Assembly (NCBI RefSeq): GCF_009495355.1
Contig: NZ_VZAD01000097.1
Location: forward strand, 19,923 to 83,922
Length of the DNA stretch: 64,000 bases
Origin: Segatella copri
GTDB lineage: Bacteria > Bacteroidota > Bacteroidia > Bacteroidales > Bacteroidaceae
Direction: 5' to 3'
The notes under the pieces are model-generated. The model had not been told where the DNA came from. It ran no database searches and worked only from the letters and a program-made list of their open reading frames with translations. The position numbers and the translations under genes are program-made. Positions 7,955 to 16,354 of the stretch are shown piece by piece; position 1 is the first letter of the stretch; each line of letters opens with the position of its first letter.

Positions 7955-10606
7955 CTACTCTGTCAGAAAACGGAGTATTCCCAAGAGAATGCTTGTGCGA
8001 GTCTTTTCTTCGTTGATACATTCGAGGGGGAACCCCATGGTGAATGAGCGATAGTCATTTCCCCTGTATGCTACTGCGGCACTACTGCCTGATGTGTAAA
8101 CCATGGCGCTGAAGGGAGCGGTAACCCCTGTCGTTGTCGGCAAGAGTACTTCGGGATGTGTGGCAGCATAATGCCTGTCATTAAGCGTGTTGTAATAAGC
8201 GAAACGTAGGCCTAAGCCCGATACGCTGTCGGTAGTCTGTGTGATGCTGTCATTGGTTGGATAACTTACTTTCAGCACATCGTTCAGGAAGTCCTTCTCA
8301 TCGGGTGTGGTCATGTCGCTTCCTATATAGGAACCGCTTACCAGCAAGGCACCGCCTCCATGAGTATAAGCCTTGAGCCGTTGCTGAAGGGTGGGGGTAA
8401 ACGATTTATAATAGGTGGGTGTGTAACCGTCGTAGCGTTCCAAACCATTGATGAGGTCGACTACAGGGTAGGCATTCATCTTCACCTTTCCTGCTGCGAC
8501 ACATTCACTCGAACAGCTTGCCACATTGTATTTTTGGCTGGCAGCTATACTGCGGGCATGTTCTTCCACATAACTGAAATCGTTGCCGGCAATGAAGTTT
8601 CCTGCCAGTTCGTTGCCAGAATAGCCCAAGCCGGAACTGCTCTCGTTGCCCATCCTCTGTCGGTCGAAGACAAGTTGCTTACCACTCCATCCTGCCGTCA
8701 ATCCATAGCTTACGCCAGGGTCTTGTTCCATGTCGAATCCTTGCAGGGAGTCGTTGTCGATCACCTGAGGCGCTGCCAGTCGATGGAAGTTGTTGACGAT
8801 CAAGACCGTCTTGGTGGCTGCTGGCTCGTATCGCGCACAAAGTTTCTCGGTTGGGAAACTCTCCCCACCGCTGTTGAGAGCCGCCACCTTGAAAGTATAG
8901 AGTTCGCCCGGCTTCAAGTTCATGCTGCAAGAGGCTCCCTTAATGATCTGTCCGTTGTCAAAGCCTCCTTTACCCATAGCTGTATACAGAATATACGATG
9001 TTGGCTGGGCTGTAGGCTCGCTGTGGTCGGTCTGTGGACTCCATGACAGGTGGGCTGTTCCTTGGGCATCAATCTCTACCGAGAAATTGTTGGGTGCAAG
9101 GGGTTGAACTACATAGGGCAGACCGTGGTTGGTGCATACATATCTCAAGATGGTCTTATAGAGCGAGCGTGCTATGGTGAATTTGCCCATCGGGTCCTGA
9201 CCAATCTTCATGTCGGGGAAACTCTGGTGCGACAGGGTCTCGATGATGGCGGCAGGAACTTCGGGCAAACGGGTTTCGGAGTAGTTGCGGTCCCAGAGAT
9301 AACGCTCTGAGAATTCGCCATACTGCTGTCTAAGGTCGCTGACCAGATTCTTGAGCAAAGCCTTGGCCAAGTCCTTGGATGTCATGCGCGAGATGCCGCT
9401 GTTCAGCATGCCGTCGTTGAAGTTGGTGGTGCAGATGGCCAGGGAGCCCCAGGTTGTCTTTCCGTCCTTGTTGTAACCCGCGTCGCTGTGTACGGCAAGT
9501 GAGAGTTCTATAGGAACCTTCTTTCCCTGAAGCGCTGGCATATAGGGACTTCCGCCTCCCAACCAGTTGGTCATCAGCGAGCGTGTGTTGATGTCGTCGG
9601 CGTAGTCATTGGCTCCTTTTCTTCCTCCGTATACATGATAGGGAGCACCTGCCCACTGTGCATAGTATCGTGCTCCTTCGAGGCAGCGGGGCATACCGCT
9701 TGAGTTGTTGCCCCTCAGGATGTTGCCCATGCCGCCACCAAAACGTACGGCATCACTGGTCACCACTCCTCGTTTGGAAGCTTGATTGGTTACAACCACA
9801 CGGTTGAGTGGATTGCAGCCCTTGTCAAAGTCGAATGTGCCCAAGTAGACCCATGTTCCTCCGCCCATGCGCTGGTTGACGGAAAACTCGGTTGCTTCTC
9901 CCTTGTGGTAGACGATGTATTTCGCATCGGTCACACTCTTGGGCAGACTTTGGTAGCTTACGTAGACAGCATACTTGCCTGCTTCGGGCAGGTCGGGCTG
10001 ATAGCTTATCTCGCTATGGTTCTTCTTCTTGGTGGCTTTTGCCTTCCTTACAGTTCCGTCGGTAAAGGGATTCTGATTGTCTTCATAATATCTTCTTCTG
10101 GCAGCGAAACCTATGGAATCACAGTCTTTCCATTTTTTACCGTTGACGGTCTCAACATAATACGGGCGTTTGAAGGCATCATCGTTGTCGACGATCACTT
10201 CATGCTTCTGCCAGTCACGCTCACGTGGAGTGAAGACAATGGCTCCGGCATTCTGCAGCATGGGTATGAGGTAGGGCACCACGATGGTTTGCGTGAAGAG
10301 GTCCTCGGTAGTGCCGAAGAGGTTGGGGCGTTGCCATTTCCATCTTCTATGGTCTCCATCATAATATCTTCCGTGCGATGCCCATACCGAGAGGTGTCTG
10401 TTCTGCAGTCCACGCGTTACAAAGTAGGGGCGAGACATGTTGAAGACCCATGGGTCTCCCTCGTAGTTGATATCTTCCCATGCTCTTGTGTTGCCGTCAA
10501 GGTATACCTTGCCCGTCACAGACTGAGCTGCGACGGGCAAGGAAAGGAATGAGCATGCAGCTAAACTGCAAGTCAACAGTCGTATCATGTAGAGTTTTTC
10601 TTTCAT
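7955..10606 (-). CDS. secreted N-acetylmuramoyl-L-alanine amidase-like protein with inserted golvesin-type domain and FnIII domain
   Basis: 883 residues from the ATG at 10606; a longer frame upstream would overlap the acyltransferase gene. Signal peptide to about residue 28 (LPVAAQS). An Amidase_3-like catalytic set is visible but split: His78 in WASHG, Glu101 in TTEDLF, the strand GAIVFTPRERD, then, after about 230 residues, His373 in AVHSDAG and Glu456 in PAAIIETLS. The insert (about 195-295) looks like a golvesin C-terminal domain (AGKYAVYVSYQ, GTWVYLGTFDF). Residues about 505-600 fit a fibronectin III domain; the remainder is a conserved C-terminal module. Such proteins are often annotated 'xanthan lyase', but the zinc-type residues argue for amidase activity. 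Confidence 0.8.
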   Translation of the reverse strand: MKEKLYMIRLLTCSLAACSFLSLPVAAQSVTGKVYLDGNTRAWEDINYEGDPWVFNMSRPYFVTRGLQNRHLSVWASHGRYYDGDHRRWKWQRPNLFGTTEDLFTQTIVVPYLIPMLQNAGAIVFTPRERDWQKHEVIVDNDDAFKRPYYVETVNGKKWKDCDSIGFAARRRYYEDNQNPFTDGTVRKAKATKKKNHSEISYQPDLPEAGKYAVYVSYQSLPKSVTDAKYIVYHKGEATEFSVNQRMGGGTWVYLGTFDFDKGCNPLNRVVVTNQASKRGVVTSDAVRFGGGMGNILRGNNSSGMPRCLEGARYYAQWAGAPYHVYGGRKGANDYADDINTRSLMTNWLGGGSPYMPALQGKKVPIELSLAVHSDAGYNKDGKTTWGSLAICTTNFNDGMLNSGISRMTSKDLAKALLKNLVSDLRQQYGEFSERYLWDRNYSETRLPEVPAAIIETLSHQSFPDMKIGQDPMGKFTIARSLYKTILRYVCTNHGLPYVVQPLAPNNFSVEIDAQGTAHLSWSPQTDHSEPTAQPTSYILYTAMGKGGFDNGQIIKGASCSMNLKPGELYTFKVAALNSGGESFPTEKLCARYEPAATKTVLIVNNFHRLAAPQVIDNDSLQGFDMEQDPGVSYGLTAGWSGKQLVFDRQRMGNESSSGLGYSGNELAGNFIAGNDFSYVEEHARSIAASQKYNVASCSSECVAAGKVKMNAYPVVDLINGLERYDGYTPTYYKSFTPTLQQRLKAYTHGGGALLVSGSYIGSDMTTPDEKDFLNDVLKVSYPTNDSITQTTDSVSGLGLRFAYYNTLNDRHYAATHPEVLLPTTTGVTAPFSAMVYTSGSSAAVAYRGNDYRSFTMGFPLECINEEKTRTSILLGILRFLTE

Positions 10607-10614
10607 CAGGGTTT

Positions 10615-11169
10615 TTATATGTTGCCTATCGTAAACTTCTCGGGCTTCTTTCCCTTGAAGTCTTTGAAGTACAACTTGATTTCTCGCATGTCGGCATCCA
10701 GGTCGCCAGATGGTATAATCTGCTTGGTGCACGTAATGAGCCGTTTCTGATAGTCTGCGCCATAGAGCAGGATAGGAATTCCTGCCTTGAGGGCAATGAA
10801 ATAGAATCCCTTCTTCCAGTCGGGGTTGAGCGAACGGGTTCCCTCGGGTGTGATGCAGAGACAGAAGTGGTCTCGCTTGCGGGCTTCCTCAGCCAGGTTG
10901 TCGGTCATGCTGGTGTGCTTGCTTCGCCATACCGGTATTCCTCCCATCTTGCGGAAGATGGGTCCCAATGGCCAGAAGAACCATTCCTTCTTCATCAGGA
11001 AGTTGCTCTTGATTCCTTCGGCATGAGCGTAGAGTTGTCCGATGAGGAGGTCCCAGTTGCTGGTATGTGGAGCAAGACAGATAATATACTTCTCGGGATG
11101 AGCTATGGTAATCTCCTTGGTCCATCCCAAGCGCTTATAGAGTATCCATTTGGATAATTGTTGAATCAT
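10615..11169 (-). CDS. 1-acylglycerol-3-phosphate acyltransferase-like protein (PlsC family)
   Basis: Membrane-associated acyltransferase, 184 residues, shorter than typical PlsC. Motif I appears as APHTSNWD (H-x4-D) and motif III as PEGTRS; GGIPVWRSK supplies the arginine-containing motif II. There is no strong N-terminal membrane anchor, only an amphipathic start (IQQLSKWILYKRLGW). Family members acylate lysophosphatidate or related lipids; the acceptor here cannot be read from sequence. It ends 8 bases before the amidase-like gene, suggesting one transcript and an envelope role. Confidence 0.85.
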   Translation of the reverse strand: MIQQLSKWILYKRLGWTKEITIAHPEKYIICLAPHTSNWDLLIGQLYAHAEGIKSNFLMKKEWFFWPLGPIFRKMGGIPVWRSKHTSMTDNLAEEARKRDHFCLCITPEGTRSLNPDWKKGFYFIALKAGIPILLYGADYQKRLITCTKQIIPSGDLDADMREIKLYFKDFKGKKPEKFTIGNI

Positions 11170-11246
11170 TACAGTGTGTTTCGAAGTTTTGGTTAGAAAA
11201 CTTATATTATATATAATAATGTAAGAATCAGAATTCCTTCCAATAA

Positions 11247-11519
11247 TTAATCCAGATTGTTGATTTGGTCAATAATCTCGCAGGCCTGCTTGTTGAAGTC
11301 TTCAATGAGCTTCTTATAGTACTTTTTCTGCTCCATGCCTGGCTCTGGATGTGACACGCGGCAGATAAAGTCTGTGCGAATCATGACAATAGCAGTCAGA
11401 ATGCCGTCGACGTCTTCGTCTGCTGGTTTGCTGCTATACAATGAAGCTGCTACACACTCGGCGAACATATCGCTGGTGATGTAATTGATTGTACGTTTTA
11501 AATCTCTTTTATTAGCCAT
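11247..11519 (-). CDS. conserved Bacteroidota small protein, unknown function
   Basis: 90 residues beginning MANKRDLKRTINYITSDMF, soluble and helical, ending in acidic DQINNLD. The N-terminal 'NKRDLK..INY..S..FAECV' pattern is one I associate with a Bacteroidota-wide hypothetical family without known role. It stands between the acyltransferase and the divergent PPi-PFK gene. Confidence 0.65.
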   Translation of the reverse strand: MANKRDLKRTINYITSDMFAECVAASLYSSKPADEDVDGILTAIVMIRTDFICRVSHPEPGMEQKKYYKKLIEDFNKQACEIIDQINNLD

Positions 11520-11663
11520 AGTTTTTATCTTTAAATGAATGACAATATGATTTCAATGCTCAAAGATAGTAAATTTATTCGTAATTCGTGCACAAGAATG
11601 AAAAAAAAGTTCTCTTTAACTCATTTTTAGCTTTATTTGTTTCTTTATGTGGAAAAAATAAAT

Positions 11664-11671
11664 TACTTTTG
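11664..11671 (+). promoter_or_regulatory. -7 box upstream of PPi-PFK gene
   Basis: TACTTTTG fits TAnnTTTG and lies about 50 bases before the ATG at 11721. The nearest TTTG upstream (11636-11639) is 24 bases away, longer than usual, so the -33 element is uncertain. Confidence 0.4.
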
Positions 11672-11720
11672 CAGATGTTTTGAAGTTTCAGTAAATAAAA
11701 AATTATAAATTCTAAAAGAC

Positions 11721-13367
11721 ATGGAAAAAAGTGAATTGCAATTAGCACGAGCAGCCTACCTTCCTAAACTCCCTAAAGGATTACAGGGCAACGTAAAAGT
11801 GAAAGAAGGTGCTCCTACTCAGAGTGTAGACAATCAGGAAGAAATCAAGAAGCTCTTCCCTAACACTTATGGTATGCCTCTCGTAGAGTTCGTACCTGGT
11901 GACGAGGCTCACGACACCAAGATGAACGTGGGTGTTATCCTCAGTGGCGGTCAGGCTCCTGGCGGTCACAATGTCATTTGTGGTCTTTTTGATGCATTGA
12001 AGAAGTTGAACCCAGCCAACCGCCTTTATGGTTTCCTCATGGGTCCTGGTGGCTTGGTTGACCATAACTATATGGAGATTACAGCCGACTTCATCAACGA
12101 CTACCGCAATACTGGTGGTTTCGATATGATTGGTTCTGGCCGTACCAAGTTGGAGAAGACCGACCAGTTTGACAAGGGTTTGGAGATTATCCGCGAGTTG
12201 GACATCCAGGCTGTTGTTATCATCGGCGGTGACGACTCTAATACCAATGCCTGCGTATTGGCAGAGTACTATGCTGCCAAGAAGTGTGGTGTACAGGTAA
12301 TCGGTTGTCCTAAGACTATCGACGGTGACTTGAAGAACGATCAGATTGAGACTTCTTTTGGTTTCGATACAGCCTGCAAGACTTATTCTGAGTTGATTGG
12401 TAACATTGAGCGCGATTGCAATTCTGCACGTAAATACTGGCACTTCGTCAAGTTGATGGGTCGTTCGGCTTCTCACATTGCTTTGGAGTGCGCGCTTCAG
12501 ACACAGCCTAACATCTGCCTTGTTTCAGAGGAGGTAGAGGCCAAGGATATGACATTGAACCAGATTGTAGAGAATATCGCTCAGGTAGTAGCCGACCGTG
12601 CTGCTGATGGTAATAACTTCGGTGTTGTTCTGATTCCTGAAGGATTGATAGAGTTTATCCCTGCTATCGGTCGTCTTATTGAGGAACTGAACGACCTCTT
12701 GGCAGCTCATGGTGCTGACTATAAGGATTTGGACAAGGATGCTCAGCGTGAGTACATTCTGGCTCACCTCTCTAAGGAGAATGCCGAGACATTCGCTACT
12801 CTTCCTGAGGGTGTTGCCCGTCAGCTCTCTCTCGACCGCGACCCACACGGAAACGTTCAGGTTTCTCTCATCGAGACAGAGAAGTTGCTCTCTGAGATGG
12901 TTGCTGCCAAGTTGGACGAATGGAAGAAGGAAGGCAAGTACGTAGGTAAGTTTGCCGCTCAGCATCACTTCTTCGGTTACGAAGGTCGTTGCGCTGCTCC
13001 ATCCAACTTTGACGCAGACTACTGCTACGCACTTGGAACCAGCGCTGCACAGCTTATCGCCAACGGCAAGACTGGTTACATGGCCATCGTAAAGAATACA
13101 ACAGCCAATACCGACGAATGGAAGGCAGGAGGTGTGCCAATCACCATGATGATGAACATGGAGAAGCGTAATGGCGAGATGAAGCCAGTTATCCGCAAGG
13201 CTCTCGTCGAGCTTGATGGTGCTCCATTCAAGGCTTTCGCTGCCAAGCGTGATGTTTGGGCAAGAGAAACTTCTTACGTTTATCCTGGTCCTATCCAGTA
13301 CTGGGGTCCTGCTGAGGTTTGTGATCAGACCACAAAGACTCTGAAGCTGGAACAGGAAGGTAAATAA
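11721..13367 (+). CDS. pfp: diphosphate--fructose-6-phosphate 1-phosphotransferase (PPi-PFK)
   Basis: Reversibly phosphorylates fructose 6-phosphate using pyrophosphate, replacing or supplementing ATP-PFK in glycolysis. 548 residues, the size of the long PFP class. The PPi-specific signatures are visible: GGDDSN at 169-174 (the second Asp excludes ATP) and PKTIDGD at 197-203 (Lys where ATP enzymes have Gly). Also present: [14 protein letters not shown] at the phosphate site, [14 protein letters not shown], and a C-terminal [12 protein letters not shown]. Codon use is strongly biased, consistent with high expression. Followed by a weak hairpin near 13390-13470. Confidence 0.95.
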   Translation: MEKSELQLARAAYLPKLPKGLQGNVKVKEGAPTQSVDNQEEIKKLFPNTYGMPLVEFVPGDEAHDTKMNVGVILSGGQAPGGHNVICGLFDALKKLNPANRLYGFLMGPGGLVDHNYMEITADFINDYRNTGGFDMIGSGRTKLEKTDQFDKGLEIIRELDIQAVVIIGGDDSNTNACVLAEYYAAKKCGVQVIGCPKTIDGDLKNDQIETSFGFDTACKTYSELIGNIERDCNSARKYWHFVKLMGRSASHIALECALQTQPNICLVSEEVEAKDMTLNQIVENIAQVVADRAADGNNFGVVLIPEGLIEFIPAIGRLIEELNDLLAAHGADYKDLDKDAQREYILAHLSKENAETFATLPEGVARQLSLDRDPHGNVQVSLIETEKLLSEMVAAKLDEWKKEGKYVGKFAAQHHFFGYEGRCAAPSNFDADYCYALGTSAAQLIANGKTGYMAIVKNTTANTDEWKAGGVPITMMMNMEKRNGEMKPVIRKALVELDGAPFKAFAAKRDVWARETSYVYPGPIQYWGPAEVCDQTTKTLKLEQEGK

Positions 13368-13485
13368 AGTTACCCTATAAAATAAGGAGAGTGAAGAGTG
13401 AAGAATTCAAATGCTTTTATTTTAAATCCATGCGGTTCTTTGCTTTTCACTCTTTGCTTTTCTTCATAAAAGCACATAAAACCAA

Positions 13486-14373
13486 ATGGTACAAACCCAA
13501 CGTAAACCACAAAAACGCAAAACAAGTCGACAGCCCGTCAGGCGCCGTCGCACTTCTCGTACCCGCCATGGCTTCTTTGGCCGATACCCTCGCTGGGCAT
13601 GGTGGATAGGAGGTATTGCTGTTGTGCTTCTCTACGTGGGTGCGTTCTATTATTTCTTTGTGGGACCTACGGGGTTCCGCTGGCGTGCGCTTTATGGCGA
13701 TGCCGAGTATCCTGATGGATACGAAATACGAGGCATCGACATCTCGCATTATCAAGGCACTATTGACTGGGAACAACTCAAGGACGCCATGATCAAAGGT
13801 TGTCCCCTGCGCTTTATCATTATCAAGAGTACTGAGGGTTCCTCACGTCTTGACGAGAATTTCAGAGAAAACTTTAATCAGGCACGCGATTATGGCTTTA
13901 TTAGAGGCGTTTACCACTTCTGGAGCAACAAGTCGTCGGCACGCGAACAGGCTTATTTCTTCCTCGATAAGGTGCATCTTACAGAAGGCGACCTTCCTCC
14001 TGTTCTCGACATAGAACACAAGCCTGCCGATAAGAGTGTGGAGGAATTCCAGCGCGATGTGCTGACTTGGCTTCACATCGTGGAAGACCGTTATCATGTC
14101 AAGCCCATCATTTACACCTATTATAAATTTAAGGAGCAGTACCTTGGTGCTCCTGTTTTCGACGACTATCCTTATTGGATAGCCCACTACTATGTAGACA
14201 AGGTACAATACAAGGGTAAATGGAAGTTCTGGCAACATACCGATGCCGGTAAGTTGCCAGGTATTAAGGGTTATGTCGACTTCAATATCTACAATGGCAG
14301 CTATTATGATTTGCGCCAGCTGTGCATCGGAGCCAACAACAACGAGCGCAAGTTTATGGAGTGGTCAGAATAA
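13486..14373 (+). CDS. membrane-anchored GH25 muramidase
   Basis: Predicted lysozyme of glycoside hydrolase family 25 that cuts the MurNAc-GlcNAc bond. An Arg/Lys-rich cytoplasmic N-terminus (1-36) precedes a single membrane helix (about 38-60, WAWWIGGIAVVLLYVGAFYY), giving a type II anchor with the enzyme outside. The GH25 domain runs about 82-285: GIDISHYQG (Asp85), FIIIKSTEGS, GVYHFW, catalytic PPVLDIEHK (Asp175, Glu177), and C-terminal WQHTDAGKLPGIKGYVDFN. The 3' end overlaps the convergent prmA by 20 bases. Confidence 0.92.
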   Translation: MVQTQRKPQKRKTSRQPVRRRRTSRTRHGFFGRYPRWAWWIGGIAVVLLYVGAFYYFFVGPTGFRWRALYGDAEYPDGYEIRGIDISHYQGTIDWEQLKDAMIKGCPLRFIIIKSTEGSSRLDENFRENFNQARDYGFIRGVYHFWSNKSSAREQAYFFLDKVHLTEGDLPPVLDIEHKPADKSVEEFQRDVLTWLHIVEDRYHVKPIIYTYYKFKEQYLGAPVFDDYPYWIAHYYVDKVQYKGKWKFWQHTDAGKLPGIKGYVDFNIYNGSYYDLRQLCIGANNNERKFMEWSE

Positions 14374-15223
14374 GGCACGCCCAGCCTTCGTCGTCTCTTC
14401 TGCTTACCTCTCTCAGTCCCAGTTCCTCTGCTTTCTCTATCAGCACGGGGATGTCTTCGTTATAGAATCCGCTCAGTATCAGATAGCCGCCTTCGTTGAG
14501 CACGCTTCTGAACGACTTCATGTCAGCCAACAAGATGTTGCGGTTGATGTTTGCCATCACCAGATCGAACATTCCGCTGATGTGGTTGATGACCGAAGCA
14601 TTGCCGAAGAGTACCTCCATATTGTCAACGCCGTTCAGTTGGGCATTATGCTGCGCATTGTTCACACTCCATTCATCAATATCATAACCCACAATCTCGC
14701 TTGCACCCATCTTGGCGCAGGCAATACCGAGAATACCCGTACCGCAACCACAGTCGAGAACGCGCTTCTTCGCTAAGTTCATACCAAGAAGGGTAGAGAC
14801 GATCATACGGGTGGTCTCATGATTGCCCGTACCAAAGGCAAGCTTCGCCTCTATACCTATTTCTATATGGTCGGGCGAGGTAGTAGGGTGCAGGTCGGGA
14901 TGTTTGGCGTCGTAGATGAGAATCTGGTCGTCGATGCAAATGGGTTCAAAGCCCTGTTCCTCCCATTCCTGGTTCCAGTCTTTGTCCTCAGCCTCCTTCA
15001 CTTCATAAGTGATGTGGGCACTCTCTATGGGAAAATCGGCAATACTGTTGTCGAGGGCCTCCTTGTCGAAGAAATCTTTCTGCACATAGGCCTCCAGTCC
15101 TTGCTCCGTTTCCTCGAAAGACTCGAATCCCGCTTCAGCCGAGCTGTCTGCCAAGAGGTCTCTGCACACCTGCATCAGGTCGGCTTCAACCTCGATTTTG
15201 AATGTCGCTACTAAGTATTTCAT
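14354..15223 (-). CDS. prmA: ribosomal protein L11 methyltransferase
   Basis: SAM-dependent enzyme trimethylating lysines of ribosomal protein L11. 289 residues, normal for PrmA. Visible: an acidic N-terminal recognition domain, KLAFGTGNHETTRM, SAM-binding LDCGCGTGILGIACAKMGA, YDIDEWSVNNA, and ANINRNILL before the C-terminal strands. Divergent from the secreted aromatic-rich protein at 15405, and the last 20 bases overlap the GH25 gene on the other strand. Confidence 0.95.
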   Translation of the reverse strand: MKYLVATFKIEVEADLMQVCRDLLADSSAEAGFESFEETEQGLEAYVQKDFFDKEALDNSIADFPIESAHITYEVKEAEDKDWNQEWEEQGFEPICIDDQILIYDAKHPDLHPTTSPDHIEIGIEAKLAFGTGNHETTRMIVSTLLGMNLAKKRVLDCGCGTGILGIACAKMGASEIVGYDIDEWSVNNAQHNAQLNGVDNMEVLFGNASVINHISGMFDLVMANINRNILLADMKSFRSVLNEGGYLILSGFYNEDIPVLIEKAEELGLREVSRRDDEGWACLILTTP

Positions 15224-15297
15224 TGAATTTCGTTTTAAATTTTACTGCAAAAATATAAAAAATAGGGAAAAACCTACCATTATTTAGGGTTTTTCTG

Positions 15298-15328
15298 TAT
15301 TTTTGCATGTAAATAAGCAATATTTTTG
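15298..15328 (+). promoter_or_regulatory. two -7-like boxes upstream of the aromatic-rich protein gene
   Basis: TATTTTTG occurs twice, at 15298-15305 and 15321-15328, in the divergent spacer between prmA and the gene at 15405. Either could be the -7 box; a TTTG at the right distance is not clear for either. Confidence 0.3.
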
Positions 15329-15404
15329 CACTTGATTCATTGTATCTATAGACATAGATAACAGATATAAGAAGAACAACAATAATAAATAGGAGAAAAA
15401 GAAT

Positions 15405-16331
15405 ATGAAAAAATGGTTAGTCCTTTCAGTCTTTATGGCTGCCCTGCCATTGACAATGATGGCACAAGATGATGACCTCTACTTCAACCCGAAGCAAGAA
15501 GCCAAGAAGGCAGCCGAGGAACGTGTGCAGAAGGCAAAGCTGTTGGCTGCCCAGCGTGCACGTCAAGACAGCATATATGCCCTCTACTGGTCGGGAAGTG
15601 ACCGAAATGTGGATGAATACAACCGTGGCGGTAAACTGTTGAGCCATTATCAGAACATCGGAGCCGACTCTTTGGGCAACGACATCATATCGTTCAGAGT
15701 GGGCAAGGGCGTGGCTCCCGATTCCATCTACGATGACGAGGCTTTTGCCGAGAAGTACATGCGTGGCATGGGTGATGATTTCGACTGCACCCGAGACCTG
15801 AGCCGTTGGGACGGATTTTACGATCCTTGGTTCTATAGTTATTACGGCTGCGGACCATACTACTGGCGCAGTTCTTACTGGCGCTGGCACAATCCATGGC
15901 GTTATGGCTATTATGCAGGATGGTACGATCCCTGGTTTGATCCCTGGTTCGACCCCTGGTATTATGGCTATGCTGGCTGGTATGGTGGTCCCTGGTATGG
16001 ATGGGGTGGTTATTATCCTTGGTATTGGGGAGGTCCGGCTGTGGCTTACGTGCGCCCAAGCAACGGCTATCGTAGCTTTAGCCATTCAGCATCAGGCTCT
16101 AACGTAAATAGCTCTTACAGGAATAATTATCCTGGGCAATACAATCGCTTTGGCCGTCGCGAGAGCACAAATACCAACAGCAACCGAAACTACAATTATA
16201 ACAACAACCGCAGCTTCAACTACAGCAACTTTGGCAACCAGAGTCATGGCGGAAGCTTTGGAGGCAGCCGTGGCGGAGGCTTCAGCGGTGGCGGAGGCGG
16301 TTCGCGCAGTTATGGTAGTGGAAGAAGATAG
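15405..16331 (+). CDS. secreted protein rich in Tyr, Trp, Gly and Pro; unknown function
   Basis: 308 residues with a signal peptide (MKKWLVLSVFMAALPLTMMAQ). Residues about 25-55 are a charged, Ala/Lys-rich helix (KQEAKKAAEERVQKAKLLAA). Residues about 140-215 are extremely aromatic, with tandem DPWF units and YYGC, GWYDPW, GGYYPWYWGG. The last 90 residues are Asn/Ser/Gly/Arg-rich (NSNRNYNYNNNRSFNYSN, then GGG/SR repeats). I do not recognise a domain. The composition suggests an extracellular, envelope-associated or self-associating protein. 23 bases separate it from the OmpP1-like gene, so the two are likely one operon. Confidence 0.75.
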   Translation: MKKWLVLSVFMAALPLTMMAQDDDLYFNPKQEAKKAAEERVQKAKLLAAQRARQDSIYALYWSGSDRNVDEYNRGGKLLSHYQNIGADSLGNDIISFRVGKGVAPDSIYDDEAFAEKYMRGMGDDFDCTRDLSRWDGFYDPWFYSYYGCGPYYWRSSYWRWHNPWRYGYYAGWYDPWFDPWFDPWYYGYAGWYGGPWYGWGGYYPWYWGGPAVAYVRPSNGYRSFSHSASGSNVNSSYRNNYPGQYNRFGRRESTNTNSNRNYNYNNNRSFNYSNFGNQSHGGSFGGSRGGGFSGGGGGSRSYGSGRR

Positions 16332-16354
16332 AAACTTTTTAATATTTCAAGAAT

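Noticed and set aside
8360..9046. 228-codon plus-strand frame opposite the amidase/golvesin gene
   Set aside because: No domain, no promoter, and the opposite strand encodes a coherent multi-domain secreted protein.
10607..10732. N-terminal extension of the amidase-like protein
   Set aside because: It lies in another frame over the 3' end of the acyltransferase gene; the signal peptide begins at the ATG at 10606.
13391..13609. 72-codon frame overlapping the start of the GH25 gene
   Set aside because: Overlaps the basic N-terminus and membrane helix of the GH25 protein in another frame and has no independent support.
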